NCBI RefSeq assembly: GCF_008831285.2
Contig: NW_022204954.1
Coordinates: forward strand, 1 to 35,342
Length of the DNA stretch: 35,342 nucleotides
Direction: 5' to 3'
Origin: Nymphaea colorata
Taxonomy: Eukaryota; Streptophyta; Magnoliopsida; Nymphaeales; Nymphaeaceae
The notes beneath the pieces were generated by a model. The model made no database searches. It had not been told where the DNA came from and saw nothing but the letters and a program-made list of their open reading frames with translations. This document shows, in pieces, positions 11,395-21,216 of the stretch. Each line of letters begins with the position of its first letter. The first letter of the stretch is position 1. The translations under genes were made by a program, and so were the position numbers.

Positions 11395-13291
11395 ATGAAA
11401 CAATATGATCCATATGTTTACCAAAGCTTTTTATTTTTTCAGCTATGATAAATATATAATAAAAATGCTTAATTATTCAGATTTTGAGCCGATATAAGGC
11501 CAGAGGAAGGGCTTTAAGTTCAAAAAGCTCATGCCATTAGACGAATAGACTGGAGTTTATGCCGATGCATCAACAAAAAAGAAATATTTTGTGACTGTAT
11601 TTACGAATCAGCATCAATTTGCCATCTTTCACGGCCTATACAAGAAAGACATCTTTGGAAACATCTCAGGAATCTTCAAGAGAAAGAATCATTTCTATTG
11701 CTTTTCCACTTTTGATGGTTTTGAGACTTTATCTGACTTCATCGAGCAACATAGAGGAGAAAAATAATTGATAAGCTAGCTCTTTTGCCTACAGCTTATC
11801 GAACAGATGATATAAGCTGCAAAGAATATCGAAGCAACGGGTTATTACTTAAAAATTCTGACCCCTTTTTGCATCATGCTAACCTAAACAAAAAACAATC
11901 AGTTTAAGTTTCAGCTCAAATTTCCACTTACCCATAGCATTTTCGAGGGATTGAGTGTTATGATTGCCAAAGAGAGGTATAATTTTGTGCACCTGAGATC
12001 ATGATAATGATGGATAGCGAGTATGACTTAAATCGGAACAAGTTTTCGAAATCTGTTCTTTATTCCTTGGGCCTTATCTTGCTTTATTGCTTTGGATATC
12101 GTATTAAAAGCGAAGAGCGTATCTTAGCATTGAAGAAAAGTAAATAATTCAAGATTTTCCTGAAGGCAATTCGAAAGAAATAAAGCTGTTCCAGGAGGGT
12201 AAGTTCATCTCAAAGATCATAAAAATTCTAATGTAGGAGAATTAATTCGTCCGAGACAACATCTAGACATTTTTGATAAAGCTGCACTCACCCCAACTTG
12301 AAAGCCTTCGTAAGTTTATCTTCAAGCCTGCACAGTAATCATAGAAGCAAACCTACATTCCAACTGTTTATTCTGACTACTCTGATCAAGTCCGTAAATC
12401 CGGCCTTAACAAGACCATAGAGATTCGTTTGAGCAGTATGAGTAATAGCCAAAACAAACCCATCAAAAATCTGAAAGATAGGGATAGGAATATAATCTTG
12501 CCTTGTTTGCAACATTCAAGAAATCTCCGTAAGCTTTCAAATATAATTAATAGATCAAGGAAGTTGAGGAAGACCAAAGATAATAAGACCCCAAAGTTGA
12601 AGCTCCTTCACCCATTGAAATTCAGATTGACTGGGATGATGAGGACGAGCAAAACAATATTGCTTCAACACCTAAAAAAGAAAATAAGGAAATAAAGGAG
12701 ATCAAGGAAAGCAATAAGCTGTGTTATGAATTTCCTTAAGATGATCTTAAAATCGCTATCAAAGATTGTGACTTGTAGAGATCAAAAAACAAAGAAAGAT
12801 TTCTTTATTCTGAAGGAAAATCATCAAAAAATAATGTGGACCATTTGAAAAAGTCAAGCAAGAGCAACGATGGCTCATATAGAATGAAAGAAATCCCTGA
12901 TTTAGGGGAGAAATCGAAAGCAAATCCTAGTTGAAGAATGTTTTTAGTGATAGAACTTCAGTTCGGCTAACTCCGAAAAAAGAAAATACCATGTAATGGT
13001 CTAGTAAGAGCCGGATATCATCAAATACTCATAGAAATAATACAATCTAGGCCCTTCTCCCAAATTATCAAGAAAAAAACTTCCAAAACTGGCAGCAATG
13101 ACCTTCAAGATATGACACTGATCGAAGAGGATCCAGAAGACGATGAGGAAGAAATACTGGAAATTGAATAGAAGAATGGGACTCATTATGAAGAAATCAA
13201 GGTTTAATTCAATAAAAAATCAGAAGCCATCTTCATCACACTGTTGGTCAACTTTCTCATATACAAGATCATTGACTATTTCGTTGAATGA
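11395..13291 (+). CDS. Divergent protein kinase-like protein, probably a pseudokinase
   Basis: Coding from about 11.43 kb to TGA 13289-13291; the ATG at 11395 is tentative because the frame changes near a T6 run. The fold is suggested by C-lobe landmarks: FDGFETLSDFIEQ (hinge/D-helix), QLIEQMIQAAKNIEATGYYL (E-helix), FCAPEIM (APE motif) and SVLYSLGLILLYCFGY (F-helix). The position of HRDLKPEN reads GYYLKILTPFCI, with no His-Arg-Asp or Asn. No VAIK lysine or DFG is apparent, so catalysis looks lost. A long Ser/Lys/Asp-rich region follows, then an acidic segment EEDPEDDEEEILE and a hydrophobic C-terminus (AIFITLLVNFLIYKIIDY) that could be a tail anchor. At least two homopolymer breaks occur (for example A7 at 13073-13079). 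The kinase assignment is an inference from pattern. Confidence 0.45.
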
Positions 13292-13432
13292 TATGACTTT
13301 AATGATAGTAATGTCCATCATTATACAACAGACTCTTTTAATTTCATCATAATTTCATAAATCTCATGCTGTTATTGCCTTTAAATATCTATATGAAAGC
13401 AAAAAATATAAATATTATTTACTTGGCGCGAA

Positions 13433-14351
13433 ATGTCATTCTAACCAAACGAATAAAACAACGAAATAGCCATATAGGCATAAGACAACTTCGAAAACAA
13501 CGATCAGGAGGCTCTCTAGGAGATGTAGGCAGAGCAACTATAAGAGGAAATGGAATAACACTCGCAAAGAATGATTGAGCAACTGGAAAAAGATTAACCA
13601 GCAGATCTAGACAACAAAATAGTACCAGTAAAAAATCCCATTTCTCCTTACTTGATGTTCATCATGCTATGGAAGAAAAATCATCCCGAATAAAAATTCA
13701 ATGTGACCACTTTAGGTCAGATATGGAAAAACATGTCCCTAAGCGAAAAGCAACCCTACGAGACTGAATACCGTGAAAGGAAGCAAAAGTAAGGATGATT
13801 GGATATAGGTATGATGAGTATCAAGCTACTGTTCAAATGGGAAATCTCAATCAAATATCCGGCGGTGAGGTGATTGCGCCTAAAAATTTATTTCCACTTC
13901 AAAGGGTGAGGGCCATCATGAAGCAAGATTCCTTTTATACTCCTAAGGTGGAAGCCACGACTGCTATGGCAAAGGCTACTGAATACTTTGCAGAGTTTTT
14001 CCTTGAAGAAATTAAAAAATTAACAGAAGGAAAGAACAGAATCGATGCTAAAGTGTTATATGATTGCATCAGTATTTTTTCCATAAGATAGATAACAACA
14101 GATCCATGTCCTTTTTGGAGTGCTTGATTGAGGAATACAATAAAGAAGTCAATGAAGCTAGCAAATAAAAGAAACCAAAGCCTGAAATTCGTTTAGAATT
14201 CGAAGAATCCCCCAAAAAAGTTTAAAAACAGTAAAAAGTCCAAAATCCTGTCGTCAATCGATCCTAGGCTAAGCCGAAGCCAAAGACCTCTTCGAAGCCC
14301 ATAGGTTCAGGACAAATGTCATTGGATTCATTTGTTTCTAAGCAAAGGTGA
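13433..14351 (+). CDS. HMG-box plus histone-fold fusion protein
   Basis: About 300 residues from ATG 13433 to TGA 14349-14351. The first ~70 residues are a Gln/Glu-rich coiled segment. Residues ~75-125 are an HMG box (NPISPYLMFIMLWKKNHPEQ, then TTLGQIWKNMSLSEKQPYE), a minor-groove DNA-bending domain. A 20-nt intron at 13789-13808 joins this in frame to a histone fold of the NF-YC/POLE4/CHRAC type (residues ~150-225): FPLQRVRAIMKQDSFYTPKV, then AMAKATEYFAEFFLEEI. A basic linker follows. The C-terminus has QMSLDSFV, similar to a PCNA-binding PIP box (QxxLxxFF, second aromatic missing). The frame needs one extra T in T6 at 14075-14080. A chromatin or replication role is inferred from the domains. 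Confidence 0.75.
13789..13808 (+). other. 20-nt intron (HMG/histone-fold gene)
   Basis: GTAAGG...ATATAG. Retained, it brings a TGA into frame right after the HMG box. Removed, the HMG box runs in frame into the histone-fold exon. Confidence 0.8.
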
Positions 14352-14408
14352 TGATAAACTGCTTTATCAACTTTCTATTTCTTTATTTATATATTTTATT
14401 CGCAGGAA

Positions 14409-15113
14409 ATGGAGAGTAACGAGTAAGCTCTCCGATCATATAAAAACCTAATCCTTAAGAACAAGGCCACTATTGCTTCCCTCCAAAAAATAATCTCGAA
14501 CTAAAGATAAGTGATCATGCCAACACCATCTCAAGTTTTGCAGGAAATGAGGCAAAAGTATGATATTGCTTTGGCTGCAAGTAAAGCATCAATTGATCAA
14601 AATATCCTATTGCAGGCTGAGTTGTAGATGAAGCAAAAACGACTCAAATCATTGCGGGAAATATTTTACCAGCATTTCGAGGAAATAGAGGGGCTGGAGT
14701 TCGAAATGAGACGAGCCGGATAATTAAAAAAATAAATGAAAAGTAGGCAATAATCAAGTCGAATCAAGATGTCCAATTAAAGATTGAAGAAAGATGTGGA
14801 GAAATTGCACAAAAAGAAATCAAAACTGTAAAAATAGTAAGGCTAATTGGTCCTAAAGGAAAAAGTGAAGAGATAGAACATAGCTAAGATATAGCAAGAG
14901 ATATAAGAATCATAGAAAAGATATGCATAGGAGTAAAAATCCTAAGGTTTAAAAATCTAACAGATAGAGCATGAGATCATAAGACAATAGTCAATCCTCC
15001 TTTCGATCAAAAACAATGGAAAGAGTTCCACGCCCTAGAAGGCTAAGCAGGCCAATCCTTTCCATGAGATGATAATGAGAATTAGGCACGAGCGTAAGAG
15101 TCTGTAAGATTGA
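14409..15113 (+). CDS. Coiled-coil protein, 234 aa, hypothetical
   Basis: A single clean frame from ATG 14409 to TGA 15111-15113, tolerating many TAA/TAG codons, which is strong evidence for Gln reassignment. It is rich in Lys, Gln, Glu and Leu with heptad character over nearly its full length, for example YQHFEEIEGLEFEMRRAGQL and AKIQQEIQESQKRYAQEQKS. No signal peptide or membrane segment is present. It starts 57 nt after the histone-fold gene on the same strand. A cttatt-rich stretch ending cgcag sits just before the ATG and resembles an acceptor site, but joining the genes would need a 50+ nt intron, unlike the others here. Function unknown; cytoskeletal or basal-body use is possible. Confidence 0.7.
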
Positions 15114-15147
15114 TATTTTTCTTGATCTCACTATTTTATTAATTTTT

Positions 15148-15786
15148 ATGTTGGTTATTGCAAGGCACGCCGAGAGGGGTGATAACTAGTTTCCAAAACA
15201 GGAATCATAGATAGAGTATGACCCGCCAATCACCATTGACAGCGCTCCAACCATCAAGAAAACAGCAACATAGTTGATATAGATCTTCAAGATCAACAAT
15301 GTCAGTAAAATCAGGATATGTTCATCAAAATTTTTGAGGTGTTTGATGACTGCATAGCAAATGATTGGCCACTTTAAGTAGGCTGGCCTTGAGATTGTAG
15401 AGCCGAAAATGGTCAGCAACTAAATCACAGAATACATGAGAGAGGATTGGTTCAGTAAGTATCCCTTGGACTCTCTTATCTTTGATAGTTAGAATCTTAA
15501 AAAGTATGTCAATTCTGAAAACTGGAAAGAAGAAAAATTAGAACGGCCTCATCCCTGTCCATAGAACTATGTTATGTTTCATAACAGAATCGGAAAATAC
15601 CGATAAAAGCTTACTTTTCCAAGAAAAGGGGAATGCTTAATTCTCATTACTCATGGCTTTGTCGTTCGTTAGCTGTGCTGGAGGATGAATCAAGTCCCGA
15701 ATTATGCGGCGTAGATTAACTATTGCGGGTATGCAGCTTTTAAGATCAATGGAAATGACTAGATTTTGCTAAAATCGAGGCTTTGA
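15148..15786 (+). CDS. Histidine phosphatase superfamily protein (phosphoglycerate mutase-like)
   Basis: 212 residues from ATG 15148 to TGA 15784-15786 in one frame. The N-terminal active-site motif is LVIARHAERGDN (RHA/GE type, with the His that becomes phosphorylated). SSKFLRCLMTAQQM near residue 60 matches the S-x-hydrophobic-x-R-C-x-x-T-A motif. The distal catalytic His is in LILITHGFVVRQ near residue 175. This arrangement is typical of the Sts/UBASH3-like and TFIIIC tau55-like branch as well as small-molecule phosphatases, so the substrate cannot be named. No transit or signal peptide is seen. The gene converges with the minus-strand CEP95-like gene, 56 nt downstream. Confidence 0.85.
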
Positions 15787-15842
15787 ATCTATTATATATG
15801 AGCAAATATGTGATATTATTGTTCAAAAAATAATGCCATTTT

Positions 15843-17179
15843 TCAGAATCTTTTATACATTTGCATTATTATTTGCTCCAAACGGCCCCCTTATTCCAGA
15901 CTCATTAACATCTTTTCGTTATCTTCTCTTATGGTGCTTTAGATCTTTTTGAGTTCTTCTTTCTTAGCCGTTTTTAATTCCCTTTTATTTTGGCTATCCC
16001 TCATTTTAATGTCCTTTCTGACGATGCTTCCACTTTCCTCCAAAGCTCTCGAATTTTCTCTCAACAATTAGGACCTAACTCTATGTTGATGAATCTGGCT
16101 TGTCAGTTCTGCCTATAGACGTTCATTCATGTATTTTTTCATTTCTCGGTCCAGTCTGTTTTGGTAGCAGAAACGGTCAAGCTATTGCTGGTGAACAAGC
16201 TTTTGACTATATAGTAAATGGAATACATTCTTCGAAGGTAAGTGGCCTTTTTGTCTCGGAATTTATAAGCGAATGACTAGAAGAAGTTATCTATAAGTTC
16301 AAAATCTTTCAAAGGCAATTATTGGCTAATCGGTTTCACTGTACTTTTTTCTTTCATGACTTTCTTCTTTCCATTAGCAGCGATATTTTCCTTCGCGTAT
16401 CTTTTCAAGAATATCTTATATGAATTTTTGGCAAGTTTGATGCTTTAAAGTCTACTTTTTCTGTTATCTCGAGAAGCTGCGCGAAGGATCTTTGTCTTTT
16501 CTCCTACAATCTTATGAACAACATCCAAATGTAAGTTCTTTTTCATTTATTGATGGCTTCTTGCCCTTTTGGCGTTTGCACTATATTGAGCTTTTCTCTT
16601 CTTCGCTTTTTCTTGTATAAGATATGACCCTTCATCCTCTGAATGGTTTTTCACTTCTCTATGAGTTGATTCCTCCTCATCTTCTTGTTCATTGTGATTG
16701 TTATCATTATCGTTATTATTGACTCTCCTTGGCTATCTTGCGCTGCTTCTATACACAACAGGTTTTTCCTTTTCTTTCATGATCTTATTCTTTTATGGAG
16801 CGCTCTTGACAGCATTTGCAGGTTTTCTGCTATTCATATAGATCTTGCTGTATTCATACAGGATCTCAAGCAGCATGTGTATATGTTCTGTGTTTCCATT
16901 TACGATTTCTTATCCTATGATTCCAAACTCTTGGATTTTAAGTTCGTCGGAGAGTAGATCAATCAACTGCTGCATTTTTTGTCCTTTGGTAATCTTTTTA
17001 TTTTCCTGTATCTTGATGATCTTGATTGCGTGTTCCTAGAAGATGAGATGGCAGATATCGAAATAGGTGCGATAGTCGATCAGCATCTCTTCTTCGATAA
17101 ATCTGGAGTATCCGATATTCGAACATATGATCTCGATGATCTATAAAAGATCATTTACCTACACCTGATCGGAGCTCAT
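15843..17179 (-). CDS. CEP95-like centrosomal/basal-body protein
   Basis: Minus strand from ATG 17179 to TGA 15845-15843, about 445 residues. The N-terminal ~110 residues look like the CH-like domain of CEP95 and relatives: FDICHLIFQEHAIKIIKIQE, then FGIIGQEIVNGNTEHI and MLLEILYEYSKIY (family pattern I-x-G-x-x-I-V-x-G ... LLE). A low-complexity Asn/Asp/Glu stretch (NNNDNDNNHNEQEDEEE) and a basic nuclear-localisation-like KKRKAQYSANAKRAR follow. The C-terminal third is a Lys/Glu-rich coiled coil (DREMKKYMNERLQAEL onwards). The frame is ambiguous around 16.2-16.3 kb, probably one base lost. In animals the family is centrosomal; a basal-body location is inferred for a ciliate. Function unproven. 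Confidence 0.5.
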
Positions 17180-17416
17180 ATGGTTGTTAGGTTATATTAT
17201 ATGTGTTTATTCATAAAATTTATTTGGTATTTAAAAATGTGTACGTTTGCCCTGGAAGGAATTGGAGCCATGGAATGGACGGAAGATGAATGGATAAGAA
17301 GCTTTTGTGCGATTATTTGTGAAAAAATATCAAAATTCTTCATTTTAATAAACAATAATCACATAAATCTCAGTGGTGGCCTTTAATGGATTGGTGAATG
17401 ATGATGAATACACAAA

Positions 17417-19810
17417 TCAAAAGGTAAATTATTTTTACTCCCGAAGTGATCTTAGTAAAATCTTCAAGCTTTCTCTGTTCACTCTTAAAACTTTGCTAAA
17501 AGCTTCCCATTCTTTCCTCAATTCCTGTCCAAGGTCGCTACTCTTATCAAGTGCTTCAATGATTCTCCAGCATAGCTCGATTTCGTGCTTTTCTTTGATT
17601 GAAAACCTGAGATACGATTCAAGCTTGTTGACGTGGGATGCGTGAAGGAAAGATAGGGTGCTCTTGAGGTTGGCTGGCGAAACTTTTTTGATGAGTTTTA
17701 GGACAAATGATGGCTGTTCGTTATTCTCGAGAGCCTCGATTATTTCCTCTCCGTGCTTCAAATCTTCATACCTTGTCTTCACCTCTCTTTCTTTGAACTT
17801 TTCAGTTGCGTACTCCTCGATCATCACCTTATCCATATTCTTTTCCTCTTGGTCGCCAGCTATGGTTTGGTCGTTGGTCTGCTTCCAGATCCTGAAGCCA
17901 CCATCGAGGCCTCCAGCGATAATATAGTCTCCTGCTGTGGTGATGGCAATTGATCTAATTTCGAGGATATTTTCTTCCAAGTCCATAATTAGTTGATGAG
18001 TATCACCGTCCCAGAACTTAACATGACCGTCCTTGCTGCCAGTGATGACATAATGGGTTTCGTGGATGAATTTAACAGCTGTTACTGGCTCACTATGAGC
18101 GAAGACGGTTTTAATTGAGTGGCCGAAATCCATATCCCAGAATCTGATATCTTTGTCTGTGCTTCCAGATACCAGAAGAGCATCATCTGATGAGATGTCA
18201 AAGGAGTTGATTGGCATTTTATGACCATATAGCTTAAGACAGTTCTTATTGCTATCGGCATATTGAACATGGATTTGGTAGTTTTGAAGGTTTACAGCAT
18301 ACTTATCAAAAGCATGACGATACATGGCTGACGTAATCTTATCTTCAAAGTATTTGTTGCCTGATTGTCTCATGCGGACTCTTCCTTTGGCGTCTGCACC
18401 CACCTCAAAGATTCCCAGCTCATTCTCACGCCAAAGCAAACATTTACTCTTTTTCACCCAGCATCCAGTCCATTTTTACTCGATTTTGTATATCTTCTCA
18501 TTCTTGGCTAAATCCCATATTGCAACCTCCTATGCCTCCACAATCATCAAGAATCCACTGTTGAAAAGCGAGCAGAAGAGGGCCTTTTGAGGGATGCTGA
18601 AGAGATGATTGAAATTTCCGTAGTTATATACTTGTATATCCTTGGCATTTCTTTGAATGAGGAAAGGAAATTGGAGTTCTAGTTGTTGGGTTCGATCATT
18701 TGAGCTTGTGATTTGCTTGTCTTCATTGAGAAGGATAATATCACTTCCATTGTTGAGGAAAATTTTGCCATCATTAAGCTGGTAGTTATAAACCTTATAG
18801 AGAAGCGGTTTTTCTTCAAGTGGAGAGATGTGAAGCTCATACTCATTGACATTTGGAGGATTAGGTTCCTCTTCGATTTAATTTTCTTCTGCTTTTCCTT
18901 TTTTTCTCGAAACAACTCTCTTTCTTTTAATTTTAAGCTTTTGGTCAGAGAGAAGCTCGTAAACCTCTATCTTTTTATCGGCTAAATAAAATGGATTTTA
19001 CTTAAGACATAAAGCTTGTTGTATTCGATGGAGATTTGAGCGCATCTGGTATAATTTTTTCTCTTGAAAACTCCTACAACTTCACACAGATCCTTATCTG
19101 AATGCTCGTTGATTTTGACCATAAGCAAATCTTCCTTATTTGTGCCAACGTAAATCAAGCTTCTTTCAAGATTGTATGTCATCGAGACAGCTTCAGTTGT
19201 TTGCGTGGAGATAACGGCAATGCAAAGCCTGGTCTCTGCATCCCAAACCTTCAAAAACCCATCCTTAGCGATGGAGACAATCACATTCGTTGGCTTTCCC
19301 TTGTAGATGACGCTAAGGTAGTCAACTTGGGTGATGGCGTTGCTATGAGCAGATTTTCTAACTAATTTTATGCATACATGATCTGATGCTCTTCTGAAAG
19401 CATGTCCCATATGATGATATTGCCATCAAAACCGCCAGAGATCATCCTTACCTCGTCTTCGCTCAGGGCTATCCATGCGACTGTTGATTTATGCAAATCG
19501 AAGCTGCTGACGATTTCTCTTGTCTAAATATCCCACACAACGATTTATCCATCTTAAAAGGCTGCGTATATCTTGGTGGAGGACAATTTGACATGCCTAA
19601 TGGGTATATTCTTCCCCTATTTGTGAAGATAATGCTGGACTTCTCCGCTTTTTTGTGAAAGAATGACGATATATTGACTGCTGCTTGCCACGATGATCTT
19701 GCCTAATTGTAATCAAAAGTACGCGTATTGTCGATGGCGAAGTTGGAAATCCTGGAGGAGATCAGCCCAACTGGCTGTTGAAATGCATAGGAATAATAGA
19801 CTTTGACCAT
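17417..19810 (-). CDS. WDR3: WDR3 (Utp12) WD40 protein of the small-subunit processome
   Basis: About 779 residues (family 900-1,000), from ATG 19810 to TGA 17419-17417. WD units are visible throughout: AFQDGQIVVWDIQTRE, GGFDGNIIIWDMLSEE and SIAKDGFLKVWDAETR in the N-terminal half. The most diagnostic block is C-terminal: KLYGHKMPINSFDISSDDAL, SGSTDKDIRFWDMDFGH and SKDGHVKFWDGDTHQ follow the human WDR3 order. It ends with a helical Utp12 domain (SFVLKLIKKVSPANLKSTL ... KEKHEIELCWRIIEALD). A Lys/Arg-rich loop (KLKIKRKRVVSRKK) sits mid-protein as in WDR3. Three introns (20, 16 and 20 nt) are needed. Utp12 acts in the nucleolus in 18S rRNA maturation as part of UTP-B. The TAA within ...SLREQKQ is read as Gln, extending the protein six codons to TGA. 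Confidence 0.9.
18982..19001 (-). other. 20-nt intron 3 of WDR3
   Basis: GTAAAA...ATTTAG on the minus strand. Removal joins KLYVL to TDKKIEVYELL, matching the WDR3 segment before its basic loop. Confidence 0.85.
19362..19377 (-). other. 16-nt intron 2 of WDR3
   Basis: GTATGCATAAAATTAG in full: the shortest intron placed here. Removal joins the WD unit ending SEEHQII to RKSAHSNAITQVDYL, the expected start of the next blade. Confidence 0.8.
19703..19722 (-). other. 20-nt intron 1 of WDR3
   Basis: GTACTTTTGATTACAATTAG on the minus strand. Removal joins FAIDNTR to KIIVASSQYIVIL in frame. Confidence 0.8.
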
Positions 19811-20062
19811 GACGATTATAATGATTGTTGATGCTAAATTATTTGATATATATAGTGGAAAAGGAAAACTAAATGAAGGAAATTTGACATGGTGTTATGA
19901 AATTATTAGTCTTATAAAATAAAAAAAGTTTATATGATATACGAAAGAGAAGATAGCAATATTTAAAAGAGATAAAATGATATCTTTTTCGATGCATGTC
20001 ACTTCTTTCATACCATTCATTTATGATTTGCCTAACAAAAAACAATTTATTGACATAAATTA

Positions 20063-21085
20063 TCATCCTAAATTAACTTTCCAAATGACTAGTTTCTCAT
20101 CATCTCCAACAGATGCAAGGAAAGTTGTTTCGCCTTTCCAGCACTTGAGACAATTAACATCTCCTTCATGATATTTTCGATCGATAAGCATTTCAGATTC
20201 ATTTCCGTTGATTTTCACCAAAGCAAGAGAGTTGTCTCCACTTCCCTATGTAAAAAGATATATACTGTTGCGAGAAGGCTAGAATCCAGAAGACTGCATG
20301 TGTAGATGGGAAATGCGTGGATTTCTTATATAAGGTAACTGAATTAAAATTTGCTATTTTGGCTGTTGCGGACCCATCGAATAATCTTCTTATCTTCTCC
20401 CACTGAATAGAGCACATTTTCCTTAGGATCAAAGGCAAGGCTCCACACAATAGATGTATGGCCTTATAGCACTTGCTCTTGCTCGAAATCATCATCGTTT
20501 CTACCCCAAATTCTGATGGTATTATCATAGCTGGAGCTGGCAAGGGTGGACTCATCGAGCCAAATGACAGTCTTTATGTCTTATGTGTGTCCTTCAAGTG
20601 CAAAATCACACTCATATTCGAACGCATTGGAGTTGAACGACCATATCCATACCATTTTGTCTCGACTGCATGAAGCCAGATGCTTGTCATCAGGACTCCA
20701 ATCAACGCATTTCACCTTTATCACATCAATTGTACCTAGTTTTAAGGTCCTTCCATGACTTGAAGTTCTTCGTAGCCATCCTCAGCCTTGATGAAAATGG
20801 AGATATGGGCATCAAAGGATGCGACTGCTATGGACTGCCCACTATGGTTGAATCTCACGCATCTTAATGATTTGGTATGTGATGTTTATAAGGTTTCCTG
20901 GGTTAGAATGAGGTACAGCGAGTGACCATTTATTGTCATTGTTGACAGTCCAAAGCTTGATGACTTTTGACTCGCCTACAGTGGCAAGCATTTTTCCTGA
21001 CGGATGCCTGAGATAGCCAAACTTGATACCAATCTACGCTCCAAAGTCGTTCTTATGCGTTTAGCTAAGCTATCTTCTCCAACAT
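20063..21085 (-). CDS. CIAO1: CIAO1 (Cia1), cytosolic iron-sulfur assembly WD40 protein
   Basis: About 313 residues (human 339) from ATG 21085 to TGA 20065-20063, a seven-bladed WD40 propeller. CIAO1 features in order: LWSVDWHPSGKMLATVGE, HTKSLRCVRFNHSGQ, SIAVASFDAHISIF, CVDWSPDDKHLASCSRDKMV, TVIWLDESTLASSSYDNTIR, HTSIVWSLAFDPKENVLYS and the terminal VGDDEKLVIWKV. Four introns of 22, 19, 20 and 20 nt are required and each restores a conserved block. CIAO1 is the docking propeller of the CIA targeting complex (with MMS19 and CIAO2), which inserts Fe-S clusters into cytosolic and nuclear apoproteins such as DNA polymerases. It lies upstream of WDR3 on the same strand, with a 252-nt gap that probably holds the WDR3 promoter. 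Confidence 0.93.
20246..20265 (-). other. 20-nt intron 4 of CIAO1
   Basis: GTATATATCTTTTTACATAG on the minus strand. Removal joins SLLAT to GSGDNSLALVKING. Confidence 0.88.
20716..20735 (-). other. 20-nt intron 3 of CIAO1
   Basis: GTACAATTGATGTGATAAAG on the minus strand; it contains a TGA. Removal joins EGPQNQ to VKCVDWSPDDKHL, matching the conserved 'NEVKSVAW' position. Confidence 0.88.
20898..20916 (-). other. 19-nt intron 2 of CIAO1
   Basis: GTACCTCATTCTAACCCAG on the minus strand. Removal joins NKWSLA to ETLQTSHTKSLRCV. Confidence 0.85.
21008..21029 (-). other. 22-nt intron 1 of CIAO1
   Basis: GTATCA...TCTCAG, the longest intron placed in the window. It splits the Trp codon of LWSVDW|HPSGKML, a highly conserved CIAO1 start. 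Confidence 0.88.
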
Positions 21086-21216
21086 ATTATAATTTTTCTG
21101 ATTATATATATGAGTTTTCTTTGAATCCCTAAAAACATATCAAAAAATGGAAAAATAAATCATCTTGTCTTATAGTATAAGTATTTACAACTGATTATTT
21201 TTAAATAATATAATTA

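Noticed and set aside
14352-14408. Joining the histone-fold and coiled-coil genes through a ~57-nt intron
   Set aside because: Every placed intron is 16-22 nt. The upstream gene has a proper TGA and the downstream one a proper ATG.
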